DNA of 64,000 nt from DATBDE01 sp036270095 (GTDB lineage Bacteria; Actinomycetota; Thermoleophilia; Solirubrobacterales; Solirubrobacteraceae): contig DATBDE010000075.1 of the NCBI GenBank assembly GCA_036270095.1, positions 1 to 64,000 on the forward strand. Direction: 5' to 3'. A model generated the notes under the pieces. That model worked only from the letters and a program-made list of their open reading frames with translations. It made no database searches and had not been told where the DNA came from. The position numbers and the translations under genes are program-made. Of the stretch, positions 29,134 through 39,200 are shown one piece after another; position 1 is the stretch's first letter, and each line of letters opens with the position of its first letter.

Positions 29134-31440
29134 ATGCGGATCGCCCTGGTGTCACCGTATTCCTGGACGTATCCGGGTGGTGTGACGCGACACATCGAGG
29201 CCCTCGCCGAGCAGCTCCTCCGCACCGGCCAGGACGTCGATGTGCTCGCTCCCTTCGACCCCGACGACCGCCTGTCCGTGCGCATGCACGCAGGGGCGCG
29301 TCCCGAGCCCCGGGCCGTGCCGGACTACCTGATCCCGCTCGGCCGCACCGTGGGCCTGCCGGCCAACGGGGCGGTCTCCAACATCGCCGTCACCGCCAAC
29401 CCCCTGCTGCGTGCGCGCCGGGCGCTCGAGCAGGGCGGCTACGACGTCGTCCACGTCCACGAGCCGATCGGGCCGATCCTCTCCTGGGACGCGATGCACC
29501 ACGCCCCGGCGCCGCTCGTGGGCACCTACCACTGCTACTCCGAGAACCCGATCACCAACGGGATGGCCAGGGTCATGGGCGCCAAGCGGGGCATGAACCG
29601 CCTCAACGTGCGCATCGCCGTCTCCGAGGCCGCGGCCTGGACGGGCCGGCGCTTCTTCGGCGGCACCTACCGCGTGATTCCCAACGGCGTCGATCTCGAG
29701 GGTGCCGCCGGGCTGTGCGCCTCGGCGGTGCCGCTGCGCCGGCGCGACGACGCGTTGCGGATCGTATTCGTCGGCCAGGCGGTCGAGCGCAAGGGCCTGC
29801 CCGTGCTACTGCGCGCGTACGAGGCGTTGCGCGAGCACGTCCCGGCCACGCTCGAGGTCGTCGGCGCCACGCAGGAGGGGGTCGCGCCGCTGCTGCTCGA
29901 TGGCGACCAGGGCGTGACCGTCCTCGGCCGCTGCGACGACGAGCGAAAGCACGCCGCCCTCGCCCGCGCCGACGTCCTCTGCGCGCCGTCGCTGGGCGGC
30001 GAGAGCTTCGGCATGGTGCTGACCGAGGCGTTTGCGGCCGGGACACCGGTCATCGCGTCGGACATCGCCGGCTACCGCGACGTCGTGCGCAACGGCGTCG
30101 ACGGCATCCTGCACCAGCGTGGCAACGCCACCGAGCTGGCCGAGGCGCTGCAGGAGCTCTACTACGAGCCCGAACGCCGGCTGGAGATGGCCGCCGCCGC
30201 GCGCCAGCGCGCCGAGCGCTTCGCCTGGCCGCGTGTGGCCGCCGAAGTGCTCGAGGCCTACGAGGACGCCCAGGCCATGCCCCAGCCCGAGGGCACGGTG
30301 CGCCGCTTCGGCGCTCGCCACGGGCTCGTGCCCGCCGACGGCAAGCGGGTCCGGCCCAAGCGCCTGCCGCGCCTGGAGACCGACCCCACCGCCGCCCGGC
30401 CGGCCGTGGCCGCGGCGCGGCGCATCGGCATGGTCGTGCTCGCCGTGCTCGGCGTCGGCCTCGCCGGCCTGGCGCTCGAGCGCATCGGGGTGCACCGGAT
30501 CGTCCTCTCGCTGCTGCAGTCCAGCCCGACCTGGGTGCTGGCCGGCCTCGGGGTCATGTGCCTCTCGATGGTCCTGCGCGCCGTCTCCTGGCACGCGATC
30601 CTGCGCGCCGCCATGCCCGACGTGCCGGTGCGGTTGCGCGACGCCGCCCAGGGCACGTTCATCGGCGTGCTCATGTCGGCGACGCTGCCCGCTCGCCTGG
30701 GCGAGCCCTCGCGCGCGTTCATCGTCGCCCGTCGCACCGGGCGCGTGCGCGAGCGCTTCCCGATCGTGCTGGGCACGCTCGTCTCCCAGACCATCCTGAA
30801 CCTCGTCGCCCTGCTCGCCCTGGGCGTGGCCATGTTCGCGACCGTGGGCTTGTTCAGTGGCCGCGAGCAGCAGCTGCTCGTGTGGATGGCCGCGCCGCTC
30901 GTGCTAGTCGCACTCGTGATCCTCGCGCCGGCGCTCGTGCGGCCCGGGGCGGACTCGCGCTCTTCGCGCGTGAAGAGCTGGGCCGCGAGCGCGCGCCGGG
31001 CCCTGGTGCAGGTCCGGCTCGGCCTGCGCGTCTTCGGTGAGCCGCGCCAGGGCGCCCTGGCCACCGCCGCCCAGCTCGGCGCCTGGGCCCTGCAGCTGAC
31101 CAGCTGCTACATCCTGCTGGTCGCCCTCGGGCTCGACGAGCGCGCGAGCATCGGCGCCGCCGCCGGCGTGCTGTTCGCCGTCAACGTGACCGCCGTCCTG
31201 CCCGCCACGCCGTCCAACCTCGGCATCTTCCAAGCCGCCTGCGTGGCCGTGCTCACCGGCGCCTACGGCATCTCCGCCGCTGACGCGCTCGGCTACGGCA
31301 TCATCCTCCAGGCCGTGGAGATCGCGACGGCGGTGATCATGGGCATGCCCGCTCTCGTCCGCGAGGGGCTCTCGTGGCGCGACGTCCGCTTCCGCGCCCT
31401 GCACACGGCGCCCGTGCAGCTGCGGCCGCGGCGGGCATGA
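29134..31440 (+). CDS. Fusion of GT4 glycosyltransferase and lysylphosphatidylglycerol synthase-type membrane domain
   Basis: About 768 residues. Residues 1-385 form a GT-B family 4 transferase resembling PimA-type mannosyltransferases: RIALVSPYSWTYPGGVTRHIEAL, then RVIPNGVDL, GQAVERKGLPVLLRAYEAL and the E-x7-E motif ESFGMVLTEAFAAG. A charged linker follows. From about 425 to the end there are about eight hydrophobic helices of the UPF0104/LPG_synthase_TM type (TLPARLGEPSRAFIVARR, LPATPSNLGIFQ). A cytosolic transfer step is thus tied to a membrane module known from lipid flippases and glycolipid enzymes. It probably makes or moves a mannosylated or glycosylated lipid (inference). The stop overlaps the next ATG. 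Confidence 0.88.
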   Translation: MRIALVSPYSWTYPGGVTRHIEALAEQLLRTGQDVDVLAPFDPDDRLSVRMHAGARPEPRAVPDYLIPLGRTVGLPANGAVSNIAVTANPLLRARRALEQGGYDVVHVHEPIGPILSWDAMHHAPAPLVGTYHCYSENPITNGMARVMGAKRGMNRLNVRIAVSEAAAWTGRRFFGGTYRVIPNGVDLEGAAGLCASAVPLRRRDDALRIVFVGQAVERKGLPVLLRAYEALREHVPATLEVVGATQEGVAPLLLDGDQGVTVLGRCDDERKHAALARADVLCAPSLGGESFGMVLTEAFAAGTPVIASDIAGYRDVVRNGVDGILHQRGNATELAEALQELYYEPERRLEMAAAARQRAERFAWPRVAAEVLEAYEDAQAMPQPEGTVRRFGARHGLVPADGKRVRPKRLPRLETDPTAARPAVAAARRIGMVVLAVLGVGLAGLALERIGVHRIVLSLLQSSPTWVLAGLGVMCLSMVLRAVSWHAILRAAMPDVPVRLRDAAQGTFIGVLMSATLPARLGEPSRAFIVARRTGRVRERFPIVLGTLVSQTILNLVALLALGVAMFATVGLFSGREQQLLVWMAAPLVLVALVILAPALVRPGADSRSSRVKSWAASARRALVQVRLGLRVFGEPRQGALATAAQLGAWALQLTSCYILLVALGLDERASIGAAAGVLFAVNVTAVLPATPSNLGIFQAACVAVLTGAYGISAADALGYGIILQAVEIATAVIMGMPALVREGLSWRDVRFRALHTAPVQLRPRRA

Positions 31441-32363
31441 GGCTCGAGGGCATCCACCACATCACGGCGATCACGGCCGACGCGCCGCGCAACGTCGACT
31501 TCTACGCCCGCCTGCTCGGCCTGCGCCTGGTCAAGAAGACCGTCAACTTCGACGCCCCCGACGTCTACCACCTCTACTACGGCGACGAGGCGGGCTCGCC
31601 GGGCTCGATCCTCACCTTCTTCGAGTTCCCCGGCGCCGCGCCCGGCCGCGCCGGCGCGGGCATGCTGCACTCGATCGTGTGGCGCGTGGGCACCAACGCC
31701 GCGCTGGACTTCTGGGCCGGCCGCCTGGAGGGGGAGGGCGTCGCCGTGACGCGCGAGGCCAACCGGCTGCGCTTCGCCGACCCCGAGGGGCTGGGGCTCG
31801 AGCTGGCCCACGTCGACAGCGGCGACCCCCCGCTGGTCGCGGCCGCCGCCGACATCCCGGCCGAGCACGCGCTGCAGGGCTTCGACGGCGCCCGCGCCTA
31901 CACCACGGCGCCCGAGCGCAGCGCCGCGCTGCTCGGAGAGACGCTGCAGTTCGAGCACGAGGGCGACGGCGACTGGATCTGCGCCGGCGAGGAGCGCGGC
32001 GCCCGCTGGAGCTACGACCCGCCGCCGCCCGAGCGCGGGATCCAGGGCGCCGGCACCGTGCACCACATCGCCTGGGCCGCGCCCGACGCCGACCACGAGG
32101 CCTGGCGCAAGGGCGTCGCGGCCGCCGGCGCGCACGTCACGCCCATCATCGACCGCCAGTACTTCTTCTCGATCTACTTCCGCGAGCCGTCCGGGGTGCT
32201 GTTCGAGATCGCCACGCTCGGGCCCGGCTTCGCCACCGACGAGGATCCGGCCCACCTGGGCGAGGCCCTGCGCCTGCCGGCCCAGCACGAGCACCTGCAT
32301 GCGCAGCTCGAGCGCACCCTGACGCCGTTGCACAACCCGCGCGCGACCGAGGTCTCGTCGTGA
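31437..32363 (+). CDS. VOC family ring-cleaving dioxygenase (MhqO-like)
   Basis: A 308-residue protein made of two glyoxalase/VOC repeats. EGIHHITAITADAPRNVDFYARLLGLRLVKKTVNFDAP is the hallmark N-terminus of MhqO-type extradiol dioxygenases. The second metal His lies in TVHHIAWAA, and the Glu ligand in GVLFEIATLGPGF. In Bacillus, MhqO acts with MhqD in resistance to hydroquinones and quinones. Here the downstream gene is an MhqD-type hydrolase, giving the same pair. ATGA overlap upstream, GTGA overlap downstream. Confidence 0.88.
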   Translation: MRLEGIHHITAITADAPRNVDFYARLLGLRLVKKTVNFDAPDVYHLYYGDEAGSPGSILTFFEFPGAAPGRAGAGMLHSIVWRVGTNAALDFWAGRLEGEGVAVTREANRLRFADPEGLGLELAHVDSGDPPLVAAAADIPAEHALQGFDGARAYTTAPERSAALLGETLQFEHEGDGDWICAGEERGARWSYDPPPPERGIQGAGTVHHIAWAAPDADHEAWRKGVAAAGAHVTPIIDRQYFFSIYFREPSGVLFEIATLGPGFATDEDPAHLGEALRLPAQHEHLHAQLERTLTPLHNPRATEVSS

Positions 32364-32998
32364 TCTTCGAGCGGCGCGGGGCCAACAGCGACCCCGCCGA
32401 CGGCACCCTGGTGCTGTTCCACGGCCGTGGCACCGACGAGCACGACCTGCAGCCGATCGTCGATGCGCTCGACCCCGAGGGGCGGCTCGTCGGGCTCACG
32501 CCGCGGGCGCCGTTCACCATGCCGCCGGGCGGCTTCCACTGGTACGGGCCGGTGGTGCGCGTCGGCTACCCGAACGCGGAGACGTTCTTCGACAGCTTCG
32601 CCCAGCTCTCGCAGTGGCTGGAGGAGGAGGTGCCGGGCATCGGCCGCGCGGTCCTTGGCGGCTTCTCGCAGGGCTCGGTCGTGGCCTACGCGCTCGGGCT
32701 CGGCGCCGGGCGGCCGGCGCCGGCCGGGATCCTGGCCATGAGCGGGTTCATGCCCGAGGTCGACGGCTTCGCGCTCGACCTCGAGTCGCGCAAGGGCCTG
32801 CCGGTGGCGATCGCCCACGGCACCCACGACCCGGTGATCCCGGTGACCTTCGGCCACGAGGCGCGCGACCGCCTGACCGCCGCGGGCCTCGACGTCCTCT
32901 ACCGCGAGTCGCCGGTCGGCCACGGCGTCGACCCTCGCGGGATCGACGAGTTGCAGGCGTGGCTGCGGCGCACGCTGCCGGCGCGAGCTGCCGCGTGA
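32360..32998 (+). CDS. Phospholipase/carboxylesterase family hydrolase (MhqD-like)
   Basis: A 212-residue alpha/beta hydrolase. The oxyanion strand is TLVLFHGRGTDEHDL. The catalytic triad reads as S103 in GGFSQGSV, D157 in AHGTHDPVIP and H188 in SPVGHGVDP. The small size and FHWYGP motif fit the MhqD/YodD branch. Coupled by GTGA overlaps to the MhqO-like gene before and an amidohydrolase after, it suggests a detoxification or aromatic-degradation operon. Confidence 0.88.
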   Translation: MIFERRGANSDPADGTLVLFHGRGTDEHDLQPIVDALDPEGRLVGLTPRAPFTMPPGGFHWYGPVVRVGYPNAETFFDSFAQLSQWLEEEVPGIGRAVLGGFSQGSVVAYALGLGAGRPAPAGILAMSGFMPEVDGFALDLESRKGLPVAIAHGTHDPVIPVTFGHEARDRLTAAGLDVLYRESPVGHGVDPRGIDELQAWLRRTLPARAAA

Positions 32999-34143
32999 CC
33001 GACACGCAGCTGACCTGGGCGGCGGCGTTCGCCGACGCCGGGCTCGAGCCCTGGTTCGAGCAGGTCCTCGCGGCCGTCCCGGGGGGCGAGCTCTTCGACG
33101 CCCACACCCACATCGGCTTCAACGACCCCGACGGGTTCAAGCTCGCCCCCGAGCAGCTGCTGGCGGGGCTCGAGCGCGCGCACGCGCGCAGCGTGGTGTT
33201 CCCCATGCACGAGCCCGACGGCTACCCGCCCGCCAACGACACCGCGCTCGAGCTGGCCGCCGCCTCCGCCGGGCGGGTCGTCGCCTTCGCGCGCCTGGAC
33301 CCGGCCGACGCGCCGCTGGCCGAGGCCGAGCGCGCGGTCGCCGCGGGCGCGCGGGGGCTGAAGCTCCATCCCCGGGCCGAGCAGTTCGCGCTCGCCGACC
33401 CGCGGCTGGAGGGCACGTTCGCCTTCGCCGACGAGCACCGCCTGCCCGTCCTGGTGCACGCCGGGCGCGGGATCCCGGCGCTCGGGCGCCACGCCGTCGA
33501 GCTGTGCGAGCGCCACCCGGGGCTGCGGATCATCCTCGCGCACGCCGGCATCTCCGACCTGTCGTGGATCTGGGCCGCGGCCGACGAGCTGCCCAACCTG
33601 TTCTTCGACTCCTCGTGGTGGAGCGCCGCCGACCTGCTGGCGCTGTTCACGCTGGTGCCGCCGGGCCAGATCGTCTGGGCCAGCGACGCGCCCTACGGGA
33701 CGCCGCTCATCGGCGCGTGCATCGGGTTGCGCTGCGCCCAGCAGGCGGGGCTGTCGGGCGACCGGCTGCGCGCCGTCTCCGGCGGGACCATCGCGGCCCT
33801 CGTGGCGGGCGAGGAGCCGCCCGACCTCGGCCCGCCCATCGGCACCGACCGCATCGACAACGACGTGCTGCTCGCGCGGGTGGAGACCTTCCTCATCACC
33901 GCGCTGGGGCGCATGCTCGTCGGCGCCGACGGCTACGAGGGGCTGCAGCTCGCACGCCTGGCCTGCGACGTCGAGCGGGGCACGAAGCCGGCCGCGACGT
34001 GCGCGTCGGTGGTCTCGCTGCTGGACCGCTACGACGAGGTGCGGACGGAGCACCCCGACGCCGACACCCGCGTCGGCCTGGCCTTCGTGATCGTCGCGGC
34101 GATCGTCGCGCGCACGCCCGACGTGCCCCTGCCGACGACCTGA
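32995..34143 (+). CDS. Amidohydrolase family protein (amidohydrolase-2 type)
   Basis: A 382-residue TIM-barrel metal-dependent hydrolase. The metal-binding strand is LFDAHTHIGFNDPDGF, the later His is in LPVLVHAGRG and RIILAHAGISD, and the catalytic Asp in IVWASDAPYGTPLIG. It resembles PF04909 members such as aminocarboxymuconate-semialdehyde decarboxylase-type enzymes. An unusual C-terminal region of about 100 residues is helical. With the ring-cleaving dioxygenase and esterase it could process ring-cleavage products (inference). Confidence 0.82.
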   Translation: MTDTQLTWAAAFADAGLEPWFEQVLAAVPGGELFDAHTHIGFNDPDGFKLAPEQLLAGLERAHARSVVFPMHEPDGYPPANDTALELAAASAGRVVAFARLDPADAPLAEAERAVAAGARGLKLHPRAEQFALADPRLEGTFAFADEHRLPVLVHAGRGIPALGRHAVELCERHPGLRIILAHAGISDLSWIWAAADELPNLFFDSSWWSAADLLALFTLVPPGQIVWASDAPYGTPLIGACIGLRCAQQAGLSGDRLRAVSGGTIAALVAGEEPPDLGPPIGTDRIDNDVLLARVETFLITALGRMLVGADGYEGLQLARLACDVERGTKPAATCASVVSLLDRYDEVRTEHPDADTRVGLAFVIVAAIVARTPDVPLPTT

Positions 34144-34183
34144 GTCGTCATAACCCGTCCGGCGCCCTCGTTACAAAAGGCGC

Positions 34184-34426
34184 ATGGGCCATGTCCTCCT
34201 TCCCACCGGACACACCGACCAGGACCTCCGCCTGGCGGAGCGCATCGCGGTCGCGCTGAAGTCGGACGAGCTCGTGGTCTGCCGCCTGCACGCGACCCCG
34301 CGCCCGGCGCCGCGCCGGCCCCGGCCGGAGCCGCCGCAGCGCCCGGCCGCCACGGCGCTCTCGCTGCTCTGGGGCCTGGTGCTGGCGCTGCACGACCGCC
34401 GCCGGGCGGCGCGGGTGGCGCGCTAG
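34184..34426 (+). CDS. Small hypothetical protein
   Basis: An 80-residue frame. The first 37 residues (GHVLLPTGHTDQDLRLAERIAVALKSDELVVCRLHA) look like a folded strand-helix-strand. A Pro/Arg-rich linker and a C-terminal hydrophobic helix with a cationic end (LSLLWGLVLALHDRRRA) follow. TACAAA lies 6 nt before the ATG, fitting the leaderless pattern seen elsewhere. No family was recognised. Reality as a gene is moderate because no homolog could be checked. Confidence 0.45.
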   Translation: MGHVLLPTGHTDQDLRLAERIAVALKSDELVVCRLHATPRPAPRRPRPEPPQRPAATALSLLWGLVLALHDRRRAARVAR

Positions 34427-34471
34427 CCGGGGCGCGGGGCACCGATCGCTGGCTCGAGCCCTACGAGGGGC

Positions 34472-34642
34472 TCACTCCGGGCTGAGCCCGGCGGCGGCCA
34501 GGCCCTCGTCGCGGTTGGAGTACTCGACCACGCGCTCCGCGCGGCCGTCGCACATGGTCCAGACGTGTGCGAGCTGCATCTCCATGGGGACGCCGCTGCC
34601 GGCGCCGTGGCCCGAGAAGCGCACCCACGCGAACACGACGCA
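34472..34642 (-). pseudogene. C-terminal remnant of a SnoaL/ketosteroid-isomerase-like protein
   Basis: About 55 codons read FAWVRFSGHGAGSG, then MQLAHVWTMCDGRAERVVEYSNRDEGLAAAGL and a stop. This is the last two strands of an NTF2/SnoaL-like fold (V.W..R.GSG....AHVWT..DG....V..Y..R.EAL.AAGL). The N-terminal two thirds are missing. It is joined directly to the decayed LuxR-type ATPase, so a deletion fused two genes. Confidence 0.6.
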
Positions 34643-36157
34643 GCACGAGCAGCGCCCGCAGCCGCAGTCCCAGCTCGCGGTCCTCGGCCTCGAGCGCCGG
34701 CAGCTCCTCCTCGGCCCGGGCGACGACGCGGGCGCGCACGTGGCGGTCGCCCGGGTTCGTCTGCACCAGCAGCGTGAGGCCGCGCCGCGCGTGCGGGCGT
34801 CGCCGGCGCAGCGATGCGCCTGCTCGAGGTGGTCCGCCGCGTCGCTGGCCGGCCGGTGGCAAGCTCGTGGCGGCCGAGCTCGAGCAGCACGTCCGCGCGC
34901 TGCTCCGCCGGCGGCGGCTCGGCCAGCGCGCGGCGCAGCAGCGCCGCCGCCGTGGCCGGCGCGCCCCGCTCGGCGGCGCGGGTGGCAGCCTCGACCAGCT
35001 CGGCGGCGACGCGGGCATCGCCGGCCGGCGTGCAGGAGCTGCAGCGCGACCCGCTCCGGCCCGGCGCCGCGGCTGCGCAGCAGCGCGGCGGCACGAGCGT
35101 GGGCAGCGGCGCGCTCGGGGGCGGGCAGGCTCGCGCGCACGGCGCCGGTGAGCATGGGGTAAGGAAAGCGCAACGCGGACGCGTCCTCGAGCAGCCCTGC
35201 GCGGACCAGATCCGAGGCAGCCGGCCCCGCCGCGGCGATAGGCACGTCGGCCAGCTCGGCCGCGAGGTCGAGCGCCACAGCGTCGCCCAACACCCCCGCG
35301 GCCTGCGCCAGCGCCGTGGCCTGCGGACCGAGCCGCGCGAGCGTCGCCGCTACGGCGCGCGCCACCGTCGGTGGCGTGACCTCGTGCACGCGCGGCGCGC
35401 CGGCGGCGACGAAGGCCACGCCCTCGCGCTGGAGTGCCCGCACGAGCTCGTCGAGCAGGAACGGGTTGCCGCCGGTCGCTTCGTGGCAGGCACGCACGAA
35501 GGCGTCGTCGACCGGGCCGTTGTGCAGCTCGGCCAGGCGCCCGCCGACCCCCGCGACGGTGAGCACCGCCGGCGCGAGGGTGTGCGCCGCCGGCTCGGCG
35601 CGCAGCTCGGCCAGCGTGGGCTGCTCGCCCACGTCCGCGTCGTCGCGGGCCGCCACGACGAGCGCCAGCGGCAGCGACTCGGCGCGGCGGCCCAGGTACG
35701 CGAGGAAGCGCAGCGACGGCTCGTCCGCCCACTCGGCATCGTCGACGGCGAGCAGCACCGGCGCCTGCTCGGCCACGTTGGCCACGAGCCAGTAGAGGCC
35801 GTGCAGGAGGCCCAGGGACGAGGCCGGCACCGACTCGGGCGCGTCGAGCAGGACCGGCTCGGCCAGGCGCGCCGCACCCGACAGTACGCGCTCGCGCTCG
35901 GCCGGGTCGCGCACGACCGGCTCCAGGCACTGGCGCGCCCCTCCGAGCGGGAACGCCCGCTCGAGCTCGGTGCCGCGCCCGTGCAGCACGCGCATCCCTT
36001 CGGCGGCCGCGCGCTCCCGGGCCGCCCGCAGCAGGCTGGTCTTCCCGATCCCGGGCGGCCCCTCGAGGAGGACCACGGCGCCCGCGCCCGACCGCGCCGA
36101 CTCCAGCAGCGCGTCGAGGGTCGCGACTTCGACCTCCCGCTCGACCAGTGGGTCCAC
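34643..36157 (-). pseudogene. Decayed LuxR-family AAA ATPase regulator (LAL/MalT-like)
   Basis: The ATG at 36157 opens an intact 375-codon stretch. It has Walker A EGPPGIGKTS (about 32-41), Walker B VLLAVDDAEWAD, and helices ending VALQLLHAG. From about 35030 downward the coding signal jumps frame: AGDARVAAELVEAATRAAERG and LLRRALAEPP in one frame, SDAADHLEQAHRCAGDAR in a second, LTLLVQTNPGDRHVRARVV in a third. At least three indels are needed. The C-terminal LuxR helix-turn-helix and most of the helical repeats are missing, replaced by a SnoaL remnant. A full-length member would be about 900 residues, so it is very unlikely to work as a regulator. Confidence 0.8.
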
Positions 36158-36228
36158 CGAGGAGGACCCTGGGCGGTCCGCGAACCTGGGGGGGCAGACC
36201 CCCTTGCGGGTGGTTGAGGGTTCGGGCC

Positions 36229-39200
36229 CTAGGCCCGCGCCGCCGCCGGGGCGTCCTCGGCCTCGACGGCGCCCTCGCGCGGCTCATCGTCGCCGAGCTC
36301 GCCGAACAGCGAGGGATCCCGGCGCGAGCCCTTGATCACGTCGTCGGGCGAGCCGTCGGGCAGCAGGCGGCCGTTGCCCATGCCGTAGTAGATGGCCTGC
36401 GGGTGGTGCAGGACCATAGCCAGCGTCGACTGCTCGGGGATCGGCGCGTAGCCGTCCGAGATCGTCATGTCGATCTGCTCGAGTCCGAGCAGCTCCTCGA
36501 CCTTCAGGTGCTCGGCCTGCTCGGGGATGGCCGGGTAGCCCCACGAGAGCCGCCGGCCCTGCGTGGTGGGGATCGCCCACCAGCCGCGGATCTTCCAGTG
36601 CAGCCACTCGGACAGGCCCTCGGCCGTCTGCACGCCGAGGCCGTGCACGAAGAGCTGCTCGGCGAACTCGCCGTCGCGCTCGAGCTGGGCCATGACGTCG
36701 GTGACCTCGGAGCCGACGGTTACCGCGGTCAGCGCGATCACGTCGAGCTCGCCGCTGGCCTTGGGGCGGAAGAAGTCGGCCGTGCACAGGCGGTCGCCCT
36801 TGGGCTGGCGCGGGGTGACGAAGCGGTGCAGCTCGGTCTCGCGGTCGGCGGGGTCGAGCACGACGATGTCGTTGCCCTCGGCGTAGCAGGGGAAGAACCC
36901 CAGCAGCACGCGCGGGTGCAGGTAGGTCTGCTCGTTCCACATGCGCTCCAGCCGGGGCCGGAAGTCGGTCTCGACGAGCTCCTTCCACGCCTCGCCCTTC
37001 ACGCCGCGCCCGCCCCAGTGGAGCTTGAACAGCACGTGGGTGTCGAGGTGCGAGTAGAGCTCGTCCATGTCGACCGGGATCTCCTGCACGCCCCAGAACG
37101 GCGGCTCCGGGATCGGCACGTCGGTGCGCACCGCCGACCGCACTGAGGCGTCGGAGGTGTCGAGCTCCTCGGGCTCCTCACCCGTCTCGCGGAAGCGGCG
37201 CGCGCCGTCGAGCACCTTGGACCGCAGCCCCTCGCGCGCCTCGGCGTCGATGAGCTGGTCCATGACGGCCAGGCCCTCGAACGCGTCCTTGCAGTAGAAG
37301 ACGCCGGGGTCGTAGACGTCGTCGGACTCCTTGCCGCCGGGGTAGAGCGTGCGGAAGGAGAAGTTGCGGTTGATGGCCGCGCCGCCGATGAGCAGCGGGT
37401 ACGCGCGGCCGGAGCTGTGCAGCTCCTGCACGCACAGCGGCATCTGCTTGGAGGTCGAGACGAGCAGGGCCGAGAGCCCGATCGCGGTGGCCGCATGCTC
37501 GTCGGCGGCGTCGAGGATGGTCTGGATCGGCACCTGCTTCCCCAGGTCGATGACCGTGTAGCCGTTGTTGGTGAGGATCGTGTTGACCAGCGACTTGCCG
37601 ATGTCGTGCACGTCGCCGAACACGGTGGCCAGCACGACCGTGCCCTTGGTGTAGCCCTCGATCTTGTCCAGGTAGTTCTCGAGCCGGGCCACGGCGCGCT
37701 TCATGACCTCCGCGCTCTGGAGCACGAAGGGCAGGATCAGCTCGCCGGCGCCGAACTTGTCGCCCACCTCCTTCATCGCGGGGAGGAGGACGTCGTTGAG
37801 GGTGGGGACGGCGCCGATCTTCTCCACCGCGCGGTCGATGTCGCCCTCGACCCCGTCCTTCTTGCGCCGCAGGATGCGCCAGTGCAGCGCCTCCTCCGGT
37901 TCCATCTCGGCGGTGGGGTCGCCCACTTCCTCCTCGGCCTCCGAGCCCTTGGACTCGAAGTGGGCGATGAAGCGCTCGAGCGCGTCGTCGCGGCGGTTGA
38001 AGACGAGGTCGTCGGCGAGCGCGCGCTCCTCCTCCACGATCTCCCCGTACGGCGTGATGTGGTTGGGGTTGACCATCGCGAGGTCCAGGCCGGCCTCGAC
38101 GCAGTGGTGCAGGAAGACCGAGTTCAGCACGGCGCGGGCGCCGGGGGAGACCCCGAAGCTCACGTTGGATACGCCCAGCGAGGTCTTCACGCCGGGCACC
38201 TCGGCCTTGACGCGGCGGATGCCCTCGATCGTCGCGATGGCCGACGGCTTCCACTCGTCGTCGCCGGTCGTCAGCGTGAAGGTCAGGCAGTCGAAGATCA
38301 GCAGCTCGGGGTCGAGCCCGTGCTCGTCGCACACGATCTCCTTGATGCGCTGGGCGATCTCGACCTTGCGGTCGGCGGTCTTGGCCATGCCGACCTCGTC
38401 GATGGTCAGCGCGATCAGCGCGGCGCCGTGGGCCTTGGCCAGCGGCACGACGACGTCGGCCTTGTCGCGGCCGGCCTCGAGGTTGATCGAGTTGACGATG
38501 GCCCGGCCCGGGATCTGCTCCAGCGCGGCCCGGATGACCTCCGGCTCGGTGGAGTCGATCTGGATCGGGGCGGGCTGGGTCAGCGCGATGCGCTTGACCA
38601 CCTCGCTCATCTGGACGTCCTCGTCCTGGCGCTCGGTCAGGGCCACGCACACGTCGAGCACGTGCGCTCCGCCCTCGACCTGGTCCTCGGCGACCTGCAC
38701 CAGCCCGTCGTAGTCGTCGGCCAGCAGCAGCTCCTTGGCCTTGCGCGAGCCCTGCGAGTTGACCCGCTCGCCGACCAGCGTCGGGCGCGGGTCCTGCACC
38801 AGCGGCGTGGCCGCGATCATGCTGGAGACCCGGCGCGGGGCGGGCTCGGGCCGCGCCGGCACCGTGTCGCGCGCGCAGCGCTCGCGGATGGCGGCGATGT
38901 GGTCCGGCGTGGTGCCGCAGCAGCCGCCGACGATCGCGACGCCGAAGCGCTCGACGAATTCACCCAGGACGTTGGCCAGCGGCTCGGGCTCCTCGGGGAA
39001 GATCGTCTCTCCGTCGGGCCCCTGGATGGGCAGGCCGGCGTTGGGGATGCAGTGGATCGGCAGCGGCGAGTTCTCGCTCAGGAAGCGGATCGCGTCGCGC
39101 ATGTCCTCGGGCCCGGTGGAGCAGTTCAGGCCGAGCACGTCGACCTCGAGGCCGGTCAGCGTGGTCAGGGCGGAATCGACGTCGGTGCCGAGCAGCATCT

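Noticed and set aside
34493..34777. Plus-strand short frames opposite the LuxR/SnoaL remnants
   Set aside because: Arg/Ala/His-rich shadow sequence without start signals.
36158..36228. Terminator or REP element (GGGGG...CCCCC at 36187-36202 and GGGCCCTAGGCCC around the metH stop)
   Set aside because: Short G/C palindromes are expected by chance at this G+C content and no U-tract follows. Kept only as a weak possibility for metH termination.
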